DNA from: Edaphochlamys debaryana
Lineage: Eukaryota; Chlorophyta; Chlorophyceae; Chlamydomonadales
Assembly: GCA_016858145.1 (NCBI GenBank)
Contig: JAEHOE010000127.1
Span: forward strand, 124,001 to 188,000
Length of the DNA stretch: 64,000 nt
Reading direction: 5' to 3'
How positions within the stretch are numbered: position 1 is the first letter of the stretch; the number at the start of each line of letters is the position of its first letter. A program made the translations under genes and the position numbers. Positions 42,861 to 54,619 of this stretch are shown here, in pieces. Under the pieces are notes generated by a model. That model saw only the letters and a list, made by a program, of their open reading frames with translations. It was not told the DNA's origin and did no database searches.

Positions 42861-45800
42861 TCAGTGCCTCGTGGCGGGGTGCAGCCCTAAGCTCAGATCA
42901 GAACCGATGGAGCCCGCGTGCGGCGGCGGCCCCCTGACTGCGCCCAACGACTGAGTGCCCAAGGGAATGCCAGCGAGCAGTGCGATCTCCGCATGTGTGT
43001 CCCGGTCCATCATCTCCTGCGCCTGGGGGCAGGGGCAGCGCGGCGGGAAGGGCACGGGCCACCCTGTCAGGTGACCAGAGGCCTGAGGGATGCGCGCCGC
43101 TGGGCAGCTGTCGCTAGTGCTAGCTACCACTCGCAGCTCTCTGTGCTTGTCAGCCCTGGGCGTGAGGTGCGCACTGCGCAGAGGTGCGTGGAGTACGCGA
43201 GAAAAGCTGCGTATCGCGCGCTAGTTCGCACGCAAGCGGGGTCGCAGCGCTCACCAGGAGGAGTGCTTGCTGGGCGGCTTGGGGTGGGGTCAGCACGGGC
43301 GGCACACGGCCTCCGTGCGGGCCGCCCTGCCGGGCACCCGAGCCCTCCGAAGACGCCACCATGCCGTTGGGGGCCTGGCCGCTGGGCCCCAGGCCCTCCT
43401 GAGTGAGCCTTCGAGACTGCGCCTGGTGCTCCAGTACCAGCCACTTGGCGGCCTCCGCGGCAGCGGGGCGACGGGCAGGGTCCCTGCACAGGGCGGGGCG
43501 GCGGGGCAAGTGAGCTGTGAATGGTCCAGGCCGTCCAAGCCTGAGGAGTGAAGCAGAGATGCGTTCTGGGGTTACCGGTACAGGCCGCTAGGATGGGTAG
43601 GCGGGCAATCCGGGATGCCCGCCGTTCATGGCAGTAGCATTGCTGAGACCCCAGCGCTGCTCGCCGTGACTCCGCCGACGCCCGAGCTCCCGGATAGACT
43701 CACGCCTCCCAGCACTGCTCGATGAGCTGTATGAGCCTGCGCGGCCAGCGCTCCGTGGGCGTACCGTCCGCGTTGCCGGGCAGCGGCAGGCGCCGGCCCT
43801 TCATCGACACCTGGAAGGCCACCTCCACAATACCCTGGGGGAGGCGTTGGGTTGACGAGGCTCGACAAGGGCGCGACAAGGCTCGTTCAGGCAGAGCATA
43901 AAGGGTTAGGGGCAGGTGCCTGTTGTAGTCCGGGGCCCTCAAGCGGGAAGGGGAGGTGCGTTCCAAGGGAACCCTCCTGCGGACTTTCGCTGCGCCCATC
44001 AGCCCCTCCTCGCTGCTCACCATGCCCCGCCAAGGCGGCGTCCCTGACAGCATCTCCCTACGGAGCCAGGTCGAGGTCGAGAGTACGTGGTTGGGAGAAC
44101 ATTGGTTTAAGGGTCGTGATGGCACCAGACAGTGTCTTATCTAAAGGCAGGCGCTAGCAGTGGCATTGGAGGGATGAGCCCCCGTGCCGGCACCAGACAA
44201 CACACGCACCAGAGCAGAACCCCAAAAGCGAACATGTCGGCCTTGTGGGAGATCAAGCTGTTAGTCACATCAAAGCACTCCTGCGGAGCGGCGCAAGCAG
44301 GGCTTTCTCAGAAGGCGCAAGTTAGTATCGACCCCGAGCCGGGGGGACCCCTGCACAGGCAGGTGGATAGCAAGCCTCCCTGCATGTTGCCGGTATCTCC
44401 TTGCCGGTTCACAAAAGCTCATGACACCTCGAGCACTCACCGGGGCAATGTAGGCCGGCTGCAGGGCGGCAGATTGGATATGGCATGAATTGGAGCGGGG
44501 GTAGAGGGGTTTGTCAGAGGGCAACGCAAAGTGCAGTGCGGCCAAGCCCGCATGGCCCCATAACTCACCGTGCCTGCCTCCGGGTTGGTCGTGTGCATGA
44601 CCGTCTCTCGCAGCCGGGCGAGGCCGAAGTCCTGGAAAGGCCAAGTGTGCCTTTGTCAGTCCCCGGACTTTCAGCCTGCACCTAGGCCCTTCCCGAGGAT
44701 ACTCACCGTGAGCTTGACCACTGGCTTGGGCCCCCAGGGGTCGTTGATCAGGACGTTGGCCGGCTTGAGGTCCCTGTGCGTCACGGTGGGGTGCAGGTAC
44801 TCCAGGCCCTGGGGGGGAGCGGGGGCATTGGGTGGTGAGAGGCCATGCGGGGGATGCAGGTCTCGTACCCTAGATTTCTTGTGTGATCATGGCTTGCTGA
44901 CCCACCCTGGCGACCTCGAGACCGATGTGCAGGACCAGGGGCACTGGCAGCAGCCGCCTTGCCCCACTGCCGTACAGGACTTTGTCCAGGCTCGTCTCCA
45001 GCATCTCCAGAACCACAAAGGGCGACGGCGGCTTCACACACGCCGCCAGCAGCCGCACGATGCAGGGGTGCTCGCAGCGAGCAAGTACCTCCAGCTCCTG
45101 ACAGGCCATCCAGAAGCAAGTGTCAGGCAATGTGGGGGGGCATGATCGACCGAAGGCTACACATGCACATGCATCTCTCCGGCAAACACGTCCCACTCTA
45201 GAGCGGTAGACCTCCGACTCGCATCGGGGCTTGCCTGATTGAACGCAGCCATCATGTCATTGGCGTCTCCTGCTGCAGACATCTCCAGGTCCCCGAGTAG
45301 CTGCTTGACAGCCACGTGCTGGCCCCGGTACAGACCTTTCCGTACCCGTCCAAAGCCGCCTGCGTGGGGAGGCAGGCAGTGGAGCCGCCTTCACTACCTT
45401 CCTTGTACAGCCCGCCGCCCCGCGTAGAGGCCCTCAGACAACACACCACGTTTTAGAACCTGCCCAAGGTAAAGCCCACAGCCCGCACACCCGCTGCGCT
45501 CCGTCCCGCGCACCTTTGCCCAGCACCTCTGGGAGCAGTCGGACCACGTTATCGTCGGCGGCGCCGCCCGTCTCCGTGGCGGCCAGGGGGCCGACCATGG
45601 ATGGGGACGTCGAGGGCCCGCCTGAGTCGGTTGCCCACGGCGAGGGCGAGGGCGATGACTCATCCTGCACGTGTACGGCAAGTGTACGGCAGCAGCACTC
45701 AGTGGCAGTCGAGAGAGAGAGGGCCTCGTGGATATTTGCGGAGCGCTGGACCCGGCCACAGCGTGTGGGGGCAAGCCGGCGGTAGCCTCGATGCTACGGT

Positions 45801-48800
45801 AGCCATAAGGCTTACGGCAGCTAGATAGGGCGAGGCCACGCCTCGGCGCACCTTCAGTTGACCGTCGCACCGAATGTCGGCTCGGAAGGGCGTGCGGCTG
45901 GTGACGACTCCAGCCACCGCTGCCGCGGGGGAGGGTGTGGCAGAGTCACGGCCGGACGCCGGGCCTGCGGCGGCGAAGGGATAAGCGGTGCTGTGAGTGA
46001 GTAGTCGCCAACGCTGCCAGCGCTTTGTGGGCAGCGCCGAAGGCGGGACAGCTGGATGACAACACGTCAGGGTCGCAGCACAGCACGCTCTGGCCGGACC
46101 GGACCCGACCGGACAGGACAGGACCCGACCCGGCCGGACCCGACCGCACGCACTCATTGGACAGTAGCGGAACGGACCAGCACACACACGAACCAGACCG
46201 GAACGGACCGGACTGCACCCCAGGAGACCGGACCACACCCAAACCCAACCGAATCGCGCGAAACGCACCCGGAGGCGAGGGGCAGATGCTGTCCATCGTG
46301 CCGACAAGCGCACTGCCGTCGAGGCCCGTGTAGGGACTGGACCGGCCATCCGCCATGCCCGTCAGCCGACTGGGCGATGAGTCAGCGTCCGGCAGCGCCG
46401 AGCTGCCGTACGTCCGGGCCTTACTCAGCGCAGCGCTCTTGGCCTCCCTCGTTTCCTTGTGCCTGGGCTCCGCGCCGATGCGCAGGCTCGCGCTGGACGC
46501 GTGCTCGAGGGCCGAGCGCTTGCAGGCCCCCTCCTCTTGAGATGTTTCCGTGTCACCCGGTGCTGTCTTGGCACGGGCTGATGCGCGCTTCCGGCGGAGC
46601 ACAACCAGGAGGGCAAGGGCGACCAGGGCAAGGGCGACCGCACCTGCGAGGGCAAGGGCAAGGGCAAATTCATGGGCGTGAGGTTGCAGGTCGACCGACA
46701 CGTAAATGGCTAGGTCGGTTCACTCGGTGAACCACCGGTAGGAGCTCATTGCGTGTGAGGCTAGAGGGCCAGCAGCCAGCCAGCGCGGAAGCTAGGGGCA
46801 GCTTGGTGTGCGTGCATGGCGCCGCGTGTGGGACGTGGGGCTCCCTCGCCTCCCTGAACCCCACCCCCACGCACCTCCCACAGCGCAGCCGGCCACCACT
46901 CCGATCGAAACCCCGCCTCCGCCTCCGCCTTCACCACCAGCAGAGCTGCCCGCGCCAGGCGCCTCCTCCACCACCACGGCCCAAGGCGCCGGCGGACCGC
47001 CGCCCCACAAGTCAGGCGGGCCGCCGGCGCCGGAGCTGGCGGAACCCATTCCGGACGGCGAAGCGGAGGCGGAGCCGGGTGGGGGGACCAGGCCCAGCTC
47101 CTGCTCCAGGGGCGGAAGCATGGAGTCGCCCTGGGCGAGCATTCGTGCCAGGCAGCCGATGGGACCCAGCGCGGCGGTGCAGGCGTCGCTGGTGACGCGC
47201 CTGCGTGGATGGGTGGGTCAAGGGTGGGTGGCCGGTTGTAAGGACCAAGAAGGACCGCAGCCTGTATGGAGAATCGTTCGGAAGAGGTTCTGGATCCCAT
47301 TGACTTCTAATTAGCTTTCGAGCAGCTGCCGGCAGGGCCCCACGCAGGCAGAGGGCGTCCTGCCGAAGCTAGCCCACAAGGCTGGCTACGTCCACGTCCG
47401 GCCCCACACGCCCCACCTGCTGTACTGCTTGGCACTGCTTCCCCACCGCCTATCCCCACTACATGTGCACGCGCCTGCACTAGAAAGTACCCTAAACACC
47501 CCACCCCACGCACCCTAGACACCCCACCTGCACACGATGGTGGCGTTGAGCAGGACGAGGTCGTAGTTGGCGGGGAGGCGCAGGCCCAGCCCGTACGAGG
47601 TGGCCATGTCGAGACCGTCGTTCGGCTCTAGGGCCATCAGGGAGACGGCTGTGGATATGGGTTGGGGGCCGGACAAAAGGCGGCACCAGGTCAGATCAGA
47701 TCAGAGATCAGAGCATATCTTGGGCACGCATGGAGGGCCACGAGGGCCATGAGGGAGACCGCTGGGGAACGGATGAGGGGGAGGGATAAGGGGCGAGTGG
47801 ACAGATCTTGGGCACGGAGGCCCAGGGCAAGGGTGCCGCTGGCAGTGGCTCGACTCCATGGCCATCAGGGAGACGGCTGGGGAAGGGGGTTGAGGAGGGG
47901 GGCAAACGGGGGCGCCAGATTAGAGCGGACGGGTCGGGTGGTTAGAGCGCGGGAAGGGCTGAGGGGCCGGTGGCTGGATGAAGCGCGGGAAGGGATGACG
48001 AGCGCAGCAAGGGCGGGTGGGCGCAAGAGGGCGGCGCCTGGCCGTCGGCGAAGGAGCGTGAGCTGACTAACAGGGGCGAGGTGCACGTGCTGCATGTCTT
48101 GGGAGGGGCGTGACACATGACATGGGTGTCGCTGGGAGTGGTATCTGGTATGGGGGCACGCAACATGGCGATAAGTGGAATCTCAACTTGTGTGGATCGA
48201 TGGATCCAGACCGCCGCACCTGACAAAAAGGACGCTTCCGGCCAGCAGCGGCTGAAGATGGCCGGAGCCGCACCCGGGGGCGTGAGCACCTTCTCTCCGC
48301 TCCCCAACACCTCTGACACATAGACGACTGGCGGGCGGGAGCCCGGAGGCGGGCCGGGGAACCCGGCTCCGGGTCCAGATCCAGATCCAGGTCCAGGCCC
48401 TAGATCTGGTGGAGAGGAGGCCGTACTAGGTGCGGGGGAGGCGAGCGGCGGCGACGAGGAGCAGCCGGGCTGGGCCACCGGAATGGTGAAGGTCTGAGGC
48501 AGCTGGTAGCGCGGCGCGTCGGGTTTGATGCCTTCGCCCGAGAGGAATTGCTGAGAGGGAGGGAAAGGGAGGGAGGGGGAGGGAGGGAGGGCCGCAGGGG
48601 CGCGAAACATCGTCGAACAAATGGGCTCTGGGCTTCGACCGCCGTCTGCTACCAGTACATGCCAACTCTCCAGTTCCCACGCTGCTGTCGCCCCAGCCGA
48701 CCCTGGAGCGCTGCCGAGTGGTCGCATGGACACCGTACCTTGACGAAGTTGAAGGAGAGGCAGGCCGCTGTAGGCACACGGGGCGGAGGGAGGCAGGGAA

Positions 48801-49708
48801 CGGGGGTTGTTTCAAGTGAGGGTCACGTAGTGCCGAAGCTGTCACCCGGTGGCCTTGAGTGGCTCGACCCGGGGCTCGTGGAAAGCCCTCGAGGCCCTCG
48901 GGAGGATCGAGTCCCTCATTCTTCATTCCCTGCCCCATCAGACGCTCCCTTCGTGCCGCCGACCCTGCTTGTTGGACCTCCACCCGGGCCGCCCCATCCC
49001 CCAGATCAGCCTGCACCGTCTCCACCTCAGCACTGAAACCCAGCCCGCATGCATACTCACGAAACACCAGAAGCGCATCCTGCACCAGCCAGGCTGGCCA
49101 GGCCGAGCGGTCCGGCGGCCGCTCGGGAAGCGGAGCCACAATGTCGAAGCCGGGGGTCAGGAGCGCATCCCGCGTCGCTCGGAAGTTGGCAATCACCAGC
49201 CGCTCGGTTCGCAGCTCCACGCTCACAGCCGCAAGCTGAAGCTGTTGCGCGTTTGGTAGGAGGGTGGGTGTGAAAGGTCGAACGTGGGGGTAAAGTGGCG
49301 GGATTGGTGTGCAGCACGGGGGACGGGGGTCCAACCTGGCCCAACCCCTTCTGTGCCTGTCGATGCCCAGCTGGAATTTCCCGTAACACCCCGGGCTCCG
49401 CCTACCTTGCGTTTGGCTTCAAGCCGAAGGAGTGGCCAGAAGCCAAGCTCGCTGCTCCCTCTTATCGTCACGTTCCGCCCGAGGACGAACGGGGTGGGCG
49501 TGGGTGGCCAGTCGGAGTCCGCCAGCGTGAGCTGCGGTACCTCGATGATAGCGAGGTCGACATCGGCGTCCATCAAGGCAGCCACCAGCATTTGTCCAGA
49601 GCTCACGCGAACCGTGGAGGCGTCCGCTGGCGCCGAAAGCAAAACCATTGCGATGAGCAGCAGCCCGCTGCCGACCATCGCAAGCTGGCGCCCCCGCGAG
49701 GCCGTCAT
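42861..49708 (-). CDS. Receptor-like TKL protein kinase with one transmembrane helix
   Basis: 19 exons, 1019 aa: 49708-49406, 49241-49061, 48767-48739, 48550-48220, 47648-47528, 47200-46875, 46643-46269, 45964-45852, 45664-45514, 45359-45235, 45097-44906, 44808-44707, 44631-44569, 44458-44441, 44280-44210, 44057-44021, 43834-43704, 43483-43255, 43022-42861; phases close. N-terminal signal peptide (GSGLLLIAMVLLSAPADA), then an ectodomain beginning with beta-strand-like blocks (LGRNVTIRG, VIANFRATRDA) and a Pro/Gly linker. The single span (about 418-446) is split exactly by the exon 6/7 junction and is followed by LRRKR. Kinase (about 630-905): LGKGGFGRV, HVAVK, THRDLKPANVL, DFGLAR, GTPAYIAPE, DMFAFGVLLWEMLSG; all catalytic residues are present. 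The intron after exon 10 uses a GC donor. PAYIAP is an 18-nt exon. Ligand and substrates are unknown. Confidence 0.88.
46080..46245. repeat. GGACC/CCGGA simple repeat in gene 7 intron 7
   Basis: Imperfect GGACCGGACCCGACC-type units over about 160 bp, similar to those at 2940-3000 and 12545-12595. Confidence 0.7.
47744..47880 (-). repeat. Two echoes of the exon 5 acceptor and start in gene 7 intron 4
   Basis: Copies of the exon 5 start (minus strand CAG|CCGTCTCCCTGATGGCC, true acceptor before 47648) recur at 47744-47764 and 47848-47880. The second has only a few changes over 33 nt. Here the acceptor side, not the donor side, is duplicated into the upstream intron. Confidence 0.8.
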
Positions 49709-50381
49709 GAAGAATTTCTCGCAGAAGAGCTGTACGCCATCTCATCCAGGAGCGTCAAGCGGTATGGGGGGGGGTGTTGCCGCGCCATTCTCGCTCAGCC
49801 CTGGTTTCTCTGCTGCTACGCTCTTGGCATCAATGAGCTATCCAACGAGGGCGATGTAGCATACATTGCTTGTGTGGTGAATCGTCTACGGGAAACGAAT
49901 TGCGTTGTACTTGCGCGCGTTTGGCACCTTGGGGTGCGTGGAGACAGTCCAGCGCGGGGAGTCCAGCACAGCATATAAGTTGCACAGGTTACAGCACATT
50001 AATTCGGTGTCCGTACGTGGTATGGCCTTTGCGGCTGCCTGAGATCGTCGGAGCAAGGGCCGCATCCCGCCGTCCCAAGGCCCCATCTCCTCCCCAGGCC
50101 CTCCCCCCTTCACGCCACGCGCCAGAACGCCATAATGCACTCAACACCTGCCTCTGGAAAGGTGCTCAGGGATCCGGCGGCGCAGGTGTGCAGTCTCTGC
50201 CAGCAGCCTGAGGCCCAGCCACCCGAACCGACCGCGACGTCGAAGCCCCGTCATGGCGCCTCGTCACCTCACGTACCTGGCCTGCAGCCCCCCTTCCCCC
50301 CAGCACGCTCCGTACAGCACGCTGTACGGCACACAGCACACAGCGTACGGCAAACAGCGTACGGCAAACAGCAACCGGGCC
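49709..50381. other. Region between genes 7 and 8
   Basis: Promoter of the receptor kinase gene and the 3' UTR of the UBX gene. No exon seen. A cluster of GTACGGCA/GTACAGCA strings lies at 50310-50372. Confidence 0.5.
49989..49993 (-). other. Candidate polyadenylation signal (TGTAA), gene 8
   Basis: Minus-strand TGTAA about 390 nt beyond the stop codon of the UBX gene. Confidence 0.5.
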
Positions 50382-53300
50382 TCACTTGCCGCCCAGCTTG
50401 AGCCATTTCGGCACCTTGGGTCCGCCGCTGGCCCCCCGCCCCGCCCGCCCCCGCACCCCCCGCCGCCCCCCCTCCCCCGGGCGCTCGCCCCTCCCTCGCG
50501 CCGCCCGATGCCCCCGCCGCCGCGCCGCCGCCGGCTCCCGCCTGCCTCTGCCCCGCCGGCCGCAGGGCGCCGCTGCGGGTGGCGCAGGGATATAGGAAAG
50601 GGCCGAGTAAGACGGGGGCACAGGATAGAATTTAATAGATCGAGCAGCTAACGAGCTGGTAAGGCGCGCTAGGGAGCCAGGTCGGTGCGGGTTAGGACGA
50701 CGTGTGGCCCGGCAAGGATCGGAAACGCCCGGTGACCGCGTCTCCATACAACCCCGGTGACCAACCTCGGTTCACTACTGGTATGCTAGGCCTCTCACCG
50801 AGCGGCCAGACTATGCTCTCGCCCAATCCAGCCCAACCTCTAGTTCCGCACCTGGCGTGGAATGAGGCAAGGCCGGGGCCGATTGCGGTCCGGAGCTTGG
50901 CCGCAGCGTCCGGGTGCAGGCACTGGCCCTCGGGGCAGGCGGCGGCTGGGGTCGGGTGGTGGTGGTGGTGGTGGTGGAGAGGGGGTGCACTTCAGTACGA
51001 TTCCCAAACAGCAAGCCATGGAGGGGGCGGCAAGCGGGAAGGATGCCCTCCCTCGCCCCACCCCCCCCACCCTCCCCCCCGCCTCACTCACCCTTCTGCT
51101 CGTCCAGGCCCACGTGCACGTGCGCCGCCGGGACCAGGCCCACGTGGTACAGGCTGTCCCCGTCGTCCGCGGGCTTGAGCACCGTACGGGGCGGCGCCGT
51201 GTACAGGTAGAAGCTGCCGGAAGCTGCGCCCTTGCCCGTGCCGCTGCCCGTGCATGCCCCAGTGAGGGAGGGGTGGAGCACTCGGGCCACGGCGGCGCGG
51301 AGGTCACCCACGGTCTCGGTGGCCGCGAAGGCCGCCTGCAGGTGGGCGGAGAGGGCAGGGGGACCGGTGCAGGGTCAGGAAGGGTCGGTCGCCCACGGTT
51401 TGGGGGGTGGAGGGAGCGGAGGCCCGCCACTGCCTTGGCAGCTGCGAAGGCGAAGGCTACCTGCGCTTCCCTCCCCCTCCCCTCCTCCTCCTTTCCTTCT
51501 CCTCCCCTGCGTTCCCCTCCCCTCCGCCACCCCCCCTCTGCCCCCTCGCCTGCAGGATGACGTCACCCGGCAGCCGGAACCGGATCGCCACGTGCGCGTA
51601 CGACGCAGCCTTGGATCTCTCCTCGGCCTCCCGCAGCGCGCGGGTACGGAAGCCGGCCTCGTCCTGAGAGGGGGGGGAGGGATGCAGAGAATGTGAGCAA
51701 GGGGCCAGGGGCAGGGGCACGGGAAGGGGTCCCTTGGCTCACGCTCCGCCAGCTGTGCCCCGCCCCAAACACACGTCACACAACCACCCACCCAAAGTCC
51801 AGCTCCAACCCCTGCATCCCGACCTCCCTCCCTCCCCTCCTGCTCCCAGCTCAGGTGCGCGTTCCGGGCCCTCCATCCACTGCTGACACGCCGGCCTCCC
51901 CTGACGGTACCCGTCCACGCCCCTCCCTCCCCTCTGTCTGCCCTCCCACCCCCCCGCTCACGTGCGCCTTGCGTGCCGCCACGCCGCGGACCATGGACAT
52001 GAGATCCTCCTGGGTCACCTGTCAGATCCGGGGCAGAGGGTGAGGGAGATCTTGGGATTGGATCTTGGACGGACCAAGGGCTGACCACGCGCCATCACAG
52101 CATGAACGCCCACCGATTCCTCCACGCCCTTTCGCCCACCCCATGCCCCCCCTCAGAGCAGCATAGGCTCTGCTCCTTCGGCCTGAAACCGTGCACCAGC
52201 CCAGCCGCATGGGTGGAAACAAATCCAGCAAAACCAGCCCAACCGCAACCCCAACCACCAGCCCAACCGCAACCCCAACTGACCTCGAAGAAGCTGTCGT
52301 CCTCAGCCGCACCCGTCGCCGCAGATCCAGGCCTGCGCAAAAGGATCCAGAATCCAGGTTGAGGACGGGCAGCAAAGCTCGATCCGGGACCTGATTTCGC
52401 CTCCGCTGCGCGAAGCTCCGCCACCCTACCCCCGATCCCATGACCCGCCATACACCTGCTGCCAGCAGCAAGCCAACAAAGCCCAGCAGCAAGCCAGGAA
52501 CGGCCAAGCAGCAAGCCAAGCAAGACCAGGACCGCAGGAGACCTGCCTCGGCTGCGTGCTTCCCCGCCACATCCGCCTCCATCCCTGCACCCTGGCCCCG
52601 TGTGTGCAACGTCGCCGGCCCCACCCTTACCCAACTAAGCCCACCCAACACCGTCCCGACCCCACCCCTACGTCCCGCTCACCCCGCCTCCGCGGCGTGC
52701 ATCTCCTCCACCGCCGCCTCCAGCGCCTGCCTCGAGAACAGCGCCGAGGGCCGCCCCAGGCCCAGCTGGTCAGACTCGGGGTCATCTGGGTCGGAGCTGC
52801 CGGAAGCTGGCGGCGGGCCGGCGGGCGCGCTGGCGGCGGATCTGGACGGCGCGCCGGCGGTGCCGCTGCCGGAGGGGCCGGCGGCGGCGGCGGCGGCGGG
52901 CGCGCGGGTGTCTAGCTCCATGGGCGTTGCGATGGCGGCGGCGGCGGCAGCTGCCGGCGGCGGCGGTGCCGCTGCTGCGGGCACGGGGGCCGGTGCGGGC
53001 GCCGAGGCCGGCGCGGGTGGGGCTTGTACTGGTGCTTGTGCAGCGGCGGCTTCTGTAGGCACTGGCCTTGCGTCACCGGCAGCGGCGGGGGCTGGGGGTG
53101 GAGCAGGTGCGGGCGCTGGTGCGGCCGCGGGGGGCGGTGCAGCAGCGGGCGCCGGCTGGCTGGGTGCTGCGGCTGCTGGGGCGGGCGCTGGGGGCCGGGG
53201 CGCGGCCGGGGCTGACGTTGACACTGTGCCCGCGTCTGTTGGTGTGGGGCCGGGTGTGGGGCGGCATCAAACACATGGCAGTCAGCAGGTAGCAGAAGCC

Positions 53301-54066
53301 GCGAAACGCTGCCCCCCCCCCATGCAGCCCCCCACTGTGGTAACCGTAACCCCTGTCGTATGACGTCAGCACCCCGTACACGCACCGTACAGCAGCGTGA
53401 GCGCGGATCCGTTGGGGATGTTGGCGAGGCGGAAGGGGCAGGCCAGGTCTACGATGGGCTTCTTGCCCAGGGCCAGGGCGCACTTGGCCGGGTCCAGGGG
53501 GGGCTTCATTTTGGAGCAGGCCTCCGCCAGCAGCGCAGAGAGGGGCGCCATGGCGGTGGCTTTGACGACTTGCCGCTGGGCTGCGGGGGCGGAGGTGGGG
53601 GGGAAGGGGTGGGGGGAGGGGTGGGGAGGGGTGGGGTGGGGAGGGGTGGATGGGGTGGTGGTGGGGAGGGGTGGGGAGGGGTGGGGAGGGGGTGGGGAGG
53701 GGTGGGGAGGGGTGGGGAGGGGTGGGGAGGGGTGGGGAGGGGTGGGGAGGGGTGGGGAGGGGTGGGGAGGGGTGGGGAGGGGTGGGGAGGGGTGGGGAGG
53801 GGCGGGGAGGGGCGGGGAGGGGTGGGGAGGGGTGGGGAGGTGGGGGGGGGGTTGGTGAGGAGGGGTGGGAGGGGAGGGGTGGGGGGGGGGGGAGGATGGG
53901 CAAGGGCCTAGGGGAGCGCAAGGCCCAAACCGCCCGACGGTGGGCTGAGGATCGTCAGCAGTAGGGCGAGGACGTAAATATGGAAGGGCGTCGGGGGCAG
54001 CTGGCACGGAGGCCCACCCTGGCTGCCCCGGGGCCCTCCGACTTCTCGTGAATCGTCGAGGGGCAT
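50382..54066 (-). CDS. TUG/ASPSCR1-PUX1-like UBX-domain protein (predicted Cdc48/p97 cofactor)
   Basis: Eight exons, 483 aa: 54066-54018, 53580-53386, 53235-52683, 52332-52284, 52018-51962, 51663-51550, 51335-51092, 50572-50382; phases close. Exon 2 encodes a TUG-type ubiquitin-like fold (VVKATAMAPLSALLAEAC ... FRLANIPNGSALTLLY). A long Ala/Pro linker follows, then DDSFFEVTQEDL and a basic RALREAEERSK helix. The UBX domain comes next: VAIRFRLPGDVILQ, TVGDLRAAV, FYLYTAPPRTVLK and LVPAAHVHVGLD. The protein ends PKWLKLGGK. UBX proteins bind Cdc48/p97; plant PUX1 disassembles the hexamer. The intron after exon 6 uses a GC donor (CAG|gcgagg). Exon 1 is less certain: it was chosen because MPLDDSREV joins in phase across the minisatellite intron. 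Confidence 0.84.
51375..51463 (-). repeat. Degenerate echoes of the exon 7 start in gene 8 intron 6
   Basis: Two stretches resemble parts of the exon 7 beginning: about 51375-51400 (a CCGTGGGCGACC match) and 51420-51463 (GCCTTCGC..GC with a cag before it). They are too diverged for certainty. Confidence 0.45.
53590..53900. repeat. GGGGAGGGGT minisatellite in gene 8 intron 1
   Basis: More than 20 near-identical 10-bp units. On the gene's strand this is an extreme CCCCTCCCCA pyrimidine tract ending at the exon 2 acceptor. Confidence 0.92.
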
Positions 54067-54619
54067 GTGCGCCCCCGCCCGGTCGCCCAGCGTTTCCCGG
54101 TACCCGCCGTTTCGCTCGTGCCTAGGTATCGATCCTACCGGGTGGGCCTTCATACGTTATGCTGATTTGCTGGGCCATGCTGGTCGCGCGTTCCGCAGAT
54201 CGACCTGGTCTAGTCGGGCGTGCACTGCTGGTAAGCGCAGGTTACAGGTGTATGTGCGTATGAAGCTGTCGGACAAAGCAAGGACTACGTGTGAGGGGCG
54301 GGCAAAGGGCCACAATCCGGCGAGTGCCGGGCCCCGCATTGTGCCCATTTGCCGTGGGTTCGCTGACAATACAATTGCTATCTTCGCTGCCCTGCGTCGA
54401 TCATAAGAGTGTGGTCGGCGAGCCTGCTCTGGAGGGGGCCTGCGCCTGGAGCTGCTCTCCACGTTGCGCTCCTGCCCGCTCTGAACGCCGACCCCAGTTT
54501 ACGGATCTCGGCAAAATTTGACGATACAACTGGGGGCGATCACGCGAGCGCCAGCCGCGGCCCTGCTTGGTTTGGCGCCCGGTCCCGTGGGTCCTTCTTC
54601 GGAAGTTCCATCGGCGCCG
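54067..54619. promoter_or_regulatory. Divergent promoter region between genes 8 and 9
   Basis: The two start codons face away from each other across about 550 bp. No TATA box is evident for either. The region is less GC-rich than the coding DNA on each side. Confidence 0.5.

Noticed and set aside
44021..44043. 23-nt exon starting at 44043 in gene 7
   Set aside because: Its phase cannot join exon 17. The acceptor at 44058 gives WEMLSGTPPWRGM, the expected kinase sequence, in phase.
53366..54007. Long minus-strand Pro-rich open frame
   Set aside because: It is the translation of the 10-bp minisatellite in intron 1 of the UBX gene. The real exon begins at 53580 after a strong acceptor.
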